Origin: Acidimicrobiales bacterium
GTDB lineage: Bacteria; Actinomycetota; Acidimicrobiia; Acidimicrobiales; RAAP-2
NCBI GenBank assembly: GCA_017883105.1
Contig: JADGOF010000202.1
Span: forward strand, 1-5,039
Reading direction: 5' to 3'
Length of the DNA: 5,039 nt
The notes under the pieces were generated by a model. That model had not been told where the DNA came from and ran no database searches. It saw only the letters and a list, made by a program, of their open reading frames with translations. Position numbers and translations under genes: made by a program. Below, one piece after another: positions 1 to 5,039 of this stretch. Position 1 is the stretch's first letter. The number at the start of each line of letters is the position of its first letter.

Positions 1-591
1 CTGGTGATGCTGGCCGTGGCCGGCATGCCGGGCCGGTATCTGCTCCTGCTGGTCGTCGGCGCACTCCTGTTGGTGATCTTCGCCCTCAACGTCGGGCTGC
101 TCAAGCACTACCAGATACTGCGATTGACCAGCTTCATCTCGCCCAACGGGGCCAGCCAGGACGTCACCTACAACGTGACGCAGGCCAAGGATGCCATCGC
201 CGTGGGCGGGATCTTCGGCCAGGGCCTGTTCCACGGGGCCCTGACCAACCTGGCCTACGTGCCCGAGCAACAGACCGACTTCATCTTCTCCGCGGTGGGG
301 GAGCAACTCGGGTTCGTCGGGGCCGGCGTGCTGCTCATGCTCTACGGCGTGTTGGCCTGGAGGGTCCTGCGCACCGCCCAGCAGGCCCGGGACAATTTCG
401 GGCGGCTCCTCTGCTCAGGCGTGTTCGCCCTCATCGTGTTCTCCGTGTTCGAGAATACGGGCATGAACATGGGGATCATGCCGGTGGCCGGTATCCCCCT
501 CCCATTCCTCTCGTACGGGGGATCGGCCATGATCGGGTTCTTCGCGTCCATCGGCCTGGTCACCAGCGTCCACATGCGGAGCATCCGATGA
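1..591 (+). CDS. rodA: RodA, SEDS-family peptidoglycan glycosyltransferase (C-terminal part; gene enters from left edge)
   Basis: This is the C-terminal 196 codons of an integral membrane SEDS protein, which polymerises lipid II into glycan strands during side-wall elongation, normally with a class B PBP and the Mre proteins. The frame is open from base 1, and the first visible residues are already a membrane segment (about residues 12-31). The GTG at base 4 is therefore an internal codon and the true start lies upstream. Family marks are all present: YNVTQAK at about 57-63, then YVPEQQTDFIF with the Asp at codon 93 (bases 277-279). That Asp aligns with E. coli RodA D262, the proposed catalytic residue. 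The PLPFLSYGGSAM signature is at about 166-177, and membrane segments follow at about 104-120, 137-152 and 172-190. The sequence GEQLG replaces the more usual GEELG. The stop overlaps the next start. RodA is preferred over FtsW because of the loop sequence and the SVHMRSIR end. Confidence 0.95.
   Translation: MVMLAVAGMPGRYLLLLVVGALLLVIFALNVGLLKHYQILRLTSFISPNGASQDVTYNVTQAKDAIAVGGIFGQGLFHGALTNLAYVPEQQTDFIFSAVGEQLGFVGAGVLLMLYGVLAWRVLRTAQQARDNFGRLLCSGVFALIVFSVFENTGMNMGIMPVAGIPLPFLSYGGSAMIGFFASIGLVTSVHMRSIR
578..581 (+). promoter_or_regulatory. Ribosome binding site for the DUF151 gene, inside the rodA 3' end
   Basis: GGAG lies six bases before the ATG at 588 and inside the last codons of rodA. 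This spacing supports 588 as the start of the DUF151 gene rather than the internal ATG at 786, which has no purine-rich stretch before it. Together with the ATGA overlap it suggests translation coupled to rodA. Confidence 0.65.
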
Positions 592-1208
592 TCGAGCCGG
601 CGCCCGGACAGGTGGAGTCCCGACTCGATCAGGGAGCCGCACCGCCGGCCGGGGACGAGGGGGAACCGGCCACCGGAGGAGCTGGCGGCGTCCCGGTGGA
701 GGAGGGGACCGTCGCAGATGCGGGGCAGATCCACGTGGAGGCCGAACCCGAACCCGAAGCCTCACTGCCCACGACCATTCCGCCGATGGCCGACTTCCGG
801 ATGGCGATCGTCTCCGCAGTGACCGTGGACCTGCCCAACCAACATCCGACGGTGGTCCTCCGGGAGACGGAGTCACCCCGCCGTCAGCTCTCGTTCTCCA
901 TCGGCATGCAGGATGCCGTGGTCATGTCCCACGCCATGCGTCGGATCCCGACCCCGCGTCCCCTCACCCTCGAGTTGATGAGCTCGGTCCTGCAGAGCTT
1001 CGATATCGACGTGGTGGCAGTGCGGATGGTGGGCCGCCAGGGATCGATCTACTTCGCCGAGCTGGATCTGCGGGGTCGGAGCGGACGCTCCGTCCTGTCC
1101 TGCCGTCCCTCGGACGGCCTCAGCCTGGCCCTCTTACAGCCGGTTCCCGTCCCGATCCTGATCGACCGACGGCTATTGGAGGAGTCCGGCGACATCACGC
1201 CGGCCTGA
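588..1208 (+). CDS. Bifunctional nuclease (BFN/DUF151) domain protein with disordered N-terminal extension
   Basis: The 206-residue protein has two parts. Residues 1-66 are rich in Pro, Ala, Gly and Glu (for example EAEPEPEASLP), look disordered, and contain no membrane segment. Residues about 68-201 match the BFN/DUF151 fold: an IVSAVTVDLP opening strand, LSFSIGMQDA corresponding to the family's LPIxIGxxEA, PTPRPLTLELMSSVLQ corresponding to PRPLTHDLxxxxL, YFAELDLRG, then CRPSDGLSLAL (family RPSDAIALAL), PVPVPILI and a final LLEESG. The family includes plant BBD nucleases with reported RNase/DNase activity, and actinobacterial members of unproven role. The usual length is about 130-165 residues, so this one is long because of its N-terminus. 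The start is chosen by GGAG at 578-581 and the ATGA overlap with rodA, implying one transcript. Nuclease activity is inferred from family only. Confidence 0.92.
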   Translation: MIEPAPGQVESRLDQGAAPPAGDEGEPATGGAGGVPVEEGTVADAGQIHVEAEPEPEASLPTTIPPMADFRMAIVSAVTVDLPNQHPTVVLRETESPRRQLSFSIGMQDAVVMSHAMRRIPTPRPLTLELMSSVLQSFDIDVVAVRMVGRQGSIYFAELDLRGRSGRSVLSCRPSDGLSLALLQPVPVPILIDRRLLEESGDITPA

Positions 1209-1211
1209 GTA

Positions 1212-1231
1212 CCGACACGAGACCGTGCCGG
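1212..1231. terminator. Candidate bidirectional terminator hairpin between convergent genes
   Basis: The gap between the two stop codons is only 24 bp (1209-1232) and most of it forms one hairpin: arms CCGACACG and CGTGCCGG pair at seven of eight positions (A/C mismatch at the fourth) around the loop AGAC. No T-run follows on either strand, so it is not a classic intrinsic terminator. Its position between converging genes is the main argument. A weaker stem, CCGGG(1228-1232)/CCCGG(1239-1243), overlaps it and would compete. Confidence 0.4.
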
Positions 1232-1232
1232 G

Positions 1233-2717
1233 TCAGCTCCCGGTGAGGAGCCGGCTCCGTCGGTCCTGTTCCTGCTCGTACTGCACCCGTTCGGCCTCGT
1301 CGGCGGCTGCGTTGCCCTCGTCGGAGATACGCATGAGCAGGGCGATGAGGACGTAGTTGGCAACCAACGCGGATCCCCCGTAGGAGACGAAGGGCAGGGT
1401 GATCCCGGTCAAGGGCAACAATCGGATGACGCCGCCGATGATGAAGAACGCCTGAAACCCGATGATGATGGTCAACCCGGTGGCAGTGAGCTTGGCGAAC
1501 TCCGACCGAGCCGACTGGGCGATCCGAAGACCGGCCCCCACCAGCAACAAGAAGGCCACCACCACCATGGTCGAGCCCAACAGGCCCATTTCCTCACCGA
1601 TGACCGCGAAGATGAAGTCGGCGTTCGAATAGGTGATCTGGTAGGCGCCGAAGCCGAGCCCGAGACCTGAACCGCCGATCCCTCCGCTTCCCAGCGCGTA
1701 CCACGTCTGGACCAATTGCGCCCCAGACCCATTGCGCAACTTCCAGGGGTCCAACCAGTCCTCGATGCGAACGTGGGTCTGGTTGAGGTACTTGCCTGCG
1801 AAGTACGCGCCGCCGGCAAAGAGCACGACGCCGAGCACCAGGTAGCCGGTCCGACCGGTGGTTACCCACAGCAGGCCGATGAACAGGGTGAACAACAGAG
1901 CCGAGAAGCCGATGTCATGCTCGAGACTCATGACCCCGATCGCGAAGACCCAGGCCAACATGATTGGCACCAGCGGGCGGGGGTCGAGCACCAGGCGGTT
2001 GCCCAATCGCGCCGTCGGTATGGTCAGGAGCTCGCGTTTCTGCGCAAAGTACGAGGCGAAGAAGATGCACAGGACGATCTTGGCCACCTCCACCGGCTGG
2101 AACCGGATCGATCCGAACTGCACCCAGAGAGCGGCACCGTGGATGTTGCGCCCGACGTGGGGGACGAGGGGGAGCAGGAGAAGGACCACCCCACCGGCCA
2201 GAAGGAGGTACCGGTACCGATCGAGGTCGCGTGACCGCCGGATGATGAACAAGGTGAGCACGTAGGCACCCACCCCCACTGCTGTCCACGCCGCCTGCAG
2301 CGGTGCGAAGTGCTGTTGGTAGGACTTGAGCGTGCCGAGGTCGATCCGGGTGATCATCACGTACCCGAGGCCATTGAGTAGAAAGGCGATGGGCAACACC
2401 ACCGATATGGCATCCGGGGCGAACATGCGGTTGGCGATGTGGGCAACCCCCCCCAAGAGGAGCACGACCACCAGAAGCGGCAATACGTTGTCTGGGATCT
2501 TCGCCGTATTGCCCAGGATCATGAGCACATAGGCAGCGATGATGATAACCGATGCCGCCACCAACATGCCCAGCTCGGTCCGCCGTCTCGCCTTGATGCC
2601 GTGAAGCGTTCGCGACGATTTAGGAGCACGTCGTAGGGTCAGGGCGGGCACTCGCCAGAGCCTACGGGTTCTGAGCCTGGTCCCGGCGGAGCCGCCGAGT
2701 CTGCTCGGGGATACCAT
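1233..2717 (-). CDS. FtsW/RodA/SpoVE (SEDS) family peptidoglycan glycosyltransferase, actinobacterial type
   Basis: This is a multi-pass membrane protein predicted to polymerise lipid II. From the ATG at 2717 it is 494 residues. Residue numbers here count from the longest possible start (2774, 513 aa). An Arg-rich cytoplasmic stretch ending RRRTELG (63-69) precedes about twelve hydrophobic segments. Motifs: GRNIHGAALW (208-217), FQPVEVAKI (225-233; the family usually has PSE), SLEHDIG (283-289; usually QPDLG), HVRIEDWLDPWK (334-345), and NADFIFAVIGEEMG (384-397). D386 in that last motif aligns with the proposed catalytic Asp of RodA D262 and FtsW D297. FVSYGGSAL (462-470) follows, then a charged soluble tail. 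The 2774 start would overlap the ppk1 start codon and is unlikely. ATG 2717 and GTG 2651 (472 aa, nearer the Mycobacterium homologue's length) are both plausible; neither has a clear Shine-Dalgarno. The ATG at 2567 would lose RRRTELG. FtsW versus second RodA cannot be settled here. Confidence 0.94.
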   Translation of the reverse strand: MVSPSRLGGSAGTRLRTRRLWRVPALTLRRAPKSSRTLHGIKARRRTELGMLVAASVIIIAAYVLMILGNTAKIPDNVLPLLVVVLLLGGVAHIANRMFAPDAISVVLPIAFLLNGLGYVMITRIDLGTLKSYQQHFAPLQAAWTAVGVGAYVLTLFIIRRSRDLDRYRYLLLAGGVVLLLLPLVPHVGRNIHGAALWVQFGSIRFQPVEVAKIVLCIFFASYFAQKRELLTIPTARLGNRLVLDPRPLVPIMLAWVFAIGVMSLEHDIGFSALLFTLFIGLLWVTTGRTGYLVLGVVLFAGGAYFAGKYLNQTHVRIEDWLDPWKLRNGSGAQLVQTWYALGSGGIGGSGLGLGFGAYQITYSNADFIFAVIGEEMGLLGSTMVVVAFLLLVGAGLRIAQSARSEFAKLTATGLTIIIGFQAFFIIGGVIRLLPLTGITLPFVSYGGSALVANYVLIALLMRISDEGNAAADEAERVQYEQEQDRRSRLLTGS

Positions 2718-2772
2718 GGTCCAGCAATGGAATCTGCCGTGACTGACCAGCCATGACAGAGACGTGCGCACC
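2718..2772. promoter_or_regulatory. Divergent intergenic region between the SEDS gene and ppk1
   Basis: If the SEDS gene starts at 2717, only 55 bp separate it from ppk1; if it starts at GTG 2651, 121 bp do. Promoters for both genes should lie in or beside this stretch. It contains an imperfect 10-base direct repeat, CCATGACAGA (2751-2760) and CCATGACGGA (2771-2780), one start to the next 20 bases apart, and a short reading frame running into the ppk1 start. I could not identify a convincing -35/-10 pair on either strand. Confidence 0.35.
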
Positions 2773-5039
2773 ATGACGGATCAGTCGACTACTGCTCCGG
2801 GCCGCCTTCCCGGAGGGCGATCCGCAGTCGGGGCCTCGATAGCCGTTGATGCCCGGCGCAAGGATTCGCTATGGCAGCTGCCGTTACCCGGCGGGCACCA
2901 CTCCGACGGGCCAGTGGGAAGCGGCGATCCCGTGGACACCGGAGGACCCGCTTCTTCCCATCGCCACGAAGGCCGGTTCATCAACCGTGAACTGTCCTGG
3001 CTCGAATTCGGGAGTCGCCTGTTGGAGCTGGCTTCGGACGTCCGGATCCCGCTGTTCGAGCGGGTGAAGTTCCTGGCCATATTCTCCGACGGGCTCGATG
3101 AGTTCTTCCAGGTGAGAGTGGCCGGGCTGGAAGATCAGATCGCGGCCGGCCTGCGAACCCGGTCTCCGGACGGTCTGAGTCCGGCAGAGCAGCTGGAGGC
3201 CATCACCAGCCGGACTACCGACCTGGTTGAGTGGCAGTGCCGCATCTACTCCGACCACCTGGCACCGGCTCTGAAGGCCGCAGGAGTGATCATCTGCGAT
3301 TGGCACATGCTGGACGATGCGGACCGCACCCATCTCGGTGAGCTGTTCCACCGTCAGATGTTCCCCATCTTGACGCCGCTGGCAGTCGACCAGGCCCATC
3401 CGTTCCCCTACATCTCGAATCTCTCCCTCAATCTGGTGGTACGGGTGGTGGACCCGGTGCACGGTGATGAGAGGATCGCCCGGCTCAAGATCCCCCCGCT
3501 GTTGCCCCGCTTCGTCGTCATGCCCGATCAAGAGCGCATCATCCCGGTCGAGCAGGTGATCGCCGCCCACCTCGACACCCTCTTCCCGTTGATGGAGATC
3601 GCCGAACATCACGTGTTCCGGGTCACTCGCAATGCCGATCTCTCGGTCGAAGAGGATGACGCTCAGGATCTGCTCGCCGCAGTAGAGCTCGAACTCCACC
3701 GGCGGCGATTCGGACAGGCGGTCCGATTGGAGGTCTCTGCCGGCATCTCCACCGACCTGTTGGACAAGCTGGTAGCCGAGGTGGACGTCCCCGAGGGCAA
3801 TCTGTACCTCTTCGACGCGCCCATCGACCTGGGCGGACTGCGGGCCCTCACCGAGCTCAACCACCCCGAGCTGTGTCCCGAGCCTTGGACACCGGTGACT
3901 CCGCCGCAGCTGGCCGGCGACCCGGATCTGTTCGCCGTGCTGGCCCACCGCGATGTCTTCGTTCATCACCCCTACGAGTCCTTCGCCGCGTCGGTGGAGG
4001 CCTTCGTGGCGATTGCGGCCGAAGACGCGGACGTGCTGGCCATCAAGCAGACCCTGTACCGGACCGGCAACAACAGCCCGATGGTGGACTCGCTGATACG
4101 TGCCTCGCAGTCGGGGAAGCAGGTGACGGCGGTGGTCGAGCTGCAGGCCAGGTTCGACGAGCAGGCCAACATCGCCTGGGCCCGCGCCCTCGAGGAAGCC
4201 GGGGTGCAGGTCATCTACGGACTGATGAGGCTCAAGACCCATTCGAAGATTTCGATGGTGGTGCGCCGTGAGGGTGATCGCACGCAGCGCTACTGTCACA
4301 TCGGGACCGGCAACTACAACTCGCAGACGGCCAGTGCCTACGAGGACGTGGGGCTGCTCACCAGTGATCCCGACATCGGTGCCGACGTCGGGGAGCTGTT
4401 CAACCTGCTGGCCGGATCAGGCGATCCACCGCAGCTCCGCCGGTTGGTGGTCTCCCCGCTTTCGACTCGAAGCCAGCTCATGCGTTCGATCGAAGACGAA
4501 GCGCTCGCCGGACCGAACGGGCGAATCGTGCTCAAGACCAACGGGCTGACGGATCCCGAGATCATCGACGCCCTGTACCGGGCGTCCCAGGCCGGTTCGT
4601 CGGTGGATCTCATCGTGCGCGGGAGATGCTGCCTGCGCCCGGGGGTGCCCGGCCTCTCCGACAACATCAGGGTCCGATCGCTGGTCGGGCGTTACCTGGA
4701 GCACTCCCGAATCTTCCGGTTCGGCGGCACGGACGGCCGGCCCCTCCAGGTGTGGTTCGGGTCACCCGATCTGATGGAACGCAATCTCGATCGCCGGGTC
4801 GAGGTGGTGGTTCCGATCGATGACCCGGAAATCCAGCGTCGACTGGTCGGGATACTCGACGACGCCACACGTGATCAGGCCAACTCGTGGTCCCTCGGTG
4901 CCGACGGCCGTTGGGTACGGGTCGCTCCGGACCATGGGCCGGGAAGCCTCGGATTCAACCTGCAGGATCACTTCCAAGCAGTGGCCCTCGAATCACTACG
5001 GAATCGCCGAGGAGACCCCCAACGCGTGCCTTCGGCTCT
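2773..5039 (+). CDS. ppk1: Polyphosphate kinase 1 (3' end beyond window)
   Basis: PPK1 reversibly transfers the ATP gamma-phosphate to growing inorganic polyphosphate through a phosphohistidine. The frame is open from ATG 2773 to the window end: 755 full codons, no stop. Residues 1-67 are a Gly/Pro/Ser-rich extension without obvious homology. The conserved protein starts at RFINRELSWLEF (68-79) and FLAIFSDGLDEFFQVRVAGL (100-119). The middle domain includes FPILTPLAVDQAHPFPYISN (197-216), followed by VHHPYESF (397-404), IKQTLYRTG (424-432) and ARFDEQANIAWARALEEAG (459-477). The catalytic loop LKTHSK gives H490 (codon 4240-4242), equivalent to E. coli H435. HIGTGNYN (509-516), CCLRPGVPGLSDNIRVRS (619-636) and YLEHSRIF follow, with H644 equivalent to E. 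coli H592. The GSPDLMERNLDRRVEVV region and WSLGADGRWVRV (about 706-717) mark the family's usual C-terminus, so the stop is probably close. An in-frame TGA at 2740 limits the start. No strong Shine-Dalgarno is seen, only AGAGA at 2758-2762. Confidence 0.97.
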   Translation, partial: MTDQSTTAPGRLPGGRSAVGASIAVDARRKDSLWQLPLPGGHHSDGPVGSGDPVDTGGPASSHRHEGRFINRELSWLEFGSRLLELASDVRIPLFERVKFLAIFSDGLDEFFQVRVAGLEDQIAAGLRTRSPDGLSPAEQLEAITSRTTDLVEWQCRIYSDHLAPALKAAGVIICDWHMLDDADRTHLGELFHRQMFPILTPLAVDQAHPFPYISNLSLNLVVRVVDPVHGDERIARLKIPPLLPRFVVMPDQERIIPVEQVIAAHLDTLFPLMEIAEHHVFRVTRNADLSVEEDDAQDLLAAVELELHRRRFGQAVRLEVSAGISTDLLDKLVAEVDVPEGNLYLFDAPIDLGGLRALTELNHPELCPEPWTPVTPPQLAGDPDLFAVLAHRDVFVHHPYESFAASVEAFVAIAAEDADVLAIKQTLYRTGNNSPMVDSLIRASQSGKQVTAVVELQARFDEQANIAWARALEEAGVQVIYGLMRLKTHSKISMVVRREGDRTQRYCHIGTGNYNSQTASAYEDVGLLTSDPDIGADVGELFNLLAGSGDPPQLRRLVVSPLSTRSQLMRSIEDEALAGPNGRIVLKTNGLTDPEIIDALYRASQAGSSVDLIVRGRCCLRPGVPGLSDNIRVRSLVGRYLEHSRIFRFGGTDGRPLQVWFGSPDLMERNLDRRVEVVVPIDDPEIQRRLVGILDDATRDQANSWSLGADGRWVRVAPDHGPGSLGFNLQDHFQAVALESLRNRRGDPQRVPSA

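Noticed and set aside
4..591. rodA as a complete short gene starting at GTG 4
   Set aside because: The frame is open to the window edge and the visible part starts within a membrane segment, lacking the N-terminal half of the family. It is a gene cut by the window edge, not a short protein.
342..876. Two minus-strand frames opposite the rodA end and the DUF151 gene
   Set aside because: Both are Arg/Pro/Ser-rich shadows of GC-rich coding sequence, and both plus-strand genes are supported by conserved motifs.
786..1208. Shorter DUF151 gene starting at the internal ATG 786
   Set aside because: It would match the usual domain length, but no Shine-Dalgarno precedes it, while ATG 588 has GGAG at the right distance and the ATGA overlap with rodA.
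1247..1258. Perfect 12-bp palindrome GGAGCCGGCTCC
   Set aside because: It lies in the last codons of the SEDS gene and has no loop suitable for a terminator. In GC-rich coding DNA a palindrome of this size is not strong evidence for a site.
1716..2234. 172-codon plus-strand frame opposite the SEDS gene, with overlapping shorter frames
   Set aside because: It is antisense to a well-supported membrane protein, its composition is charged and low in complexity, and it has no domain or ribosome site.
2712..2717. TACCAT as a possible -10 element for ppk1
   Set aside because: It fits TANNNT, but no -35-like sequence lies at a suitable distance upstream, and such hexamers are frequent by chance.
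2884..4299. 471-codon open frame on the minus strand, opposite ppk1
   Set aside because: The plus strand encodes an unmistakable PPK1 over the whole stretch. The antisense product is rich in His, Gln, Asp and Gly, has no recognisable domain, and is the expected mirror of a GC-rich coding gene.
1..5039. Mobile elements, CRISPR, tRNA/rRNA, toxin-antitoxin or defence genes
   Set aside because: I looked on both strands for terminal repeats, spaced repeats, transposase or integrase motifs, and RNA-gene patterns and found none. The coding space is fully used by four housekeeping-type genes.

Overview
The window is GC-rich, densely coded bacterial DNA with four protein genes: two cell-wall glycosyltransferases of the SEDS (RodA/FtsW) family, one small bifunctional-nuclease-domain (DUF151) protein, and one polyphosphate kinase. 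Codon use is strongly GC-biased. The tandem-TM SEDS protein with an Arg-rich cytoplasmic N-terminus ending in RRRTELG resembles the actinobacterial FtsW/RodA type. The RodA loop sequence and the DUF151 gene directly after rodA also fit a high-GC actinobacterium, perhaps of the Acidimicrobiia. That placement is an inference from protein style, not proven by the window.

Layout: bases 1-591 (+) carry the C-terminal 196 codons of rodA, which enters from the left edge. The DUF151 gene (588-1208, +) overlaps the rodA stop by four bases (ATGA) and is probably translationally coupled to it. A 24-bp gap, mostly filled by a hairpin, separates it from the convergent second SEDS gene (1233 to about 2717, -). 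A short divergent region (about 2718-2772) follows, and then ppk1 (2773 to beyond 5039, +). ppk1 has no stop codon in the window, so its end lies to the right.

Function: RodA and the second SEDS protein polymerise lipid II into glycan strands, each normally paired with a class B penicillin-binding protein; no such partner gene is visible here. The second SEDS gene stands alone on its strand between DUF151 and ppk1, unlike the usual actinobacterial cluster with pbpA, a PP2C phosphatase and Ser/Thr kinases. PPK1 makes inorganic polyphosphate from ATP and is functionally separate. I see no mobile element, CRISPR array, tRNA, rRNA or defence-like module. This looks like ordinary core chromosome, and I find no convincing new system. 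The points worth checking are start-site conflicts at the divergent junction, the disordered extensions on DUF151 and PPK1, the isolated SEDS paralogue, and a few motif substitutions.
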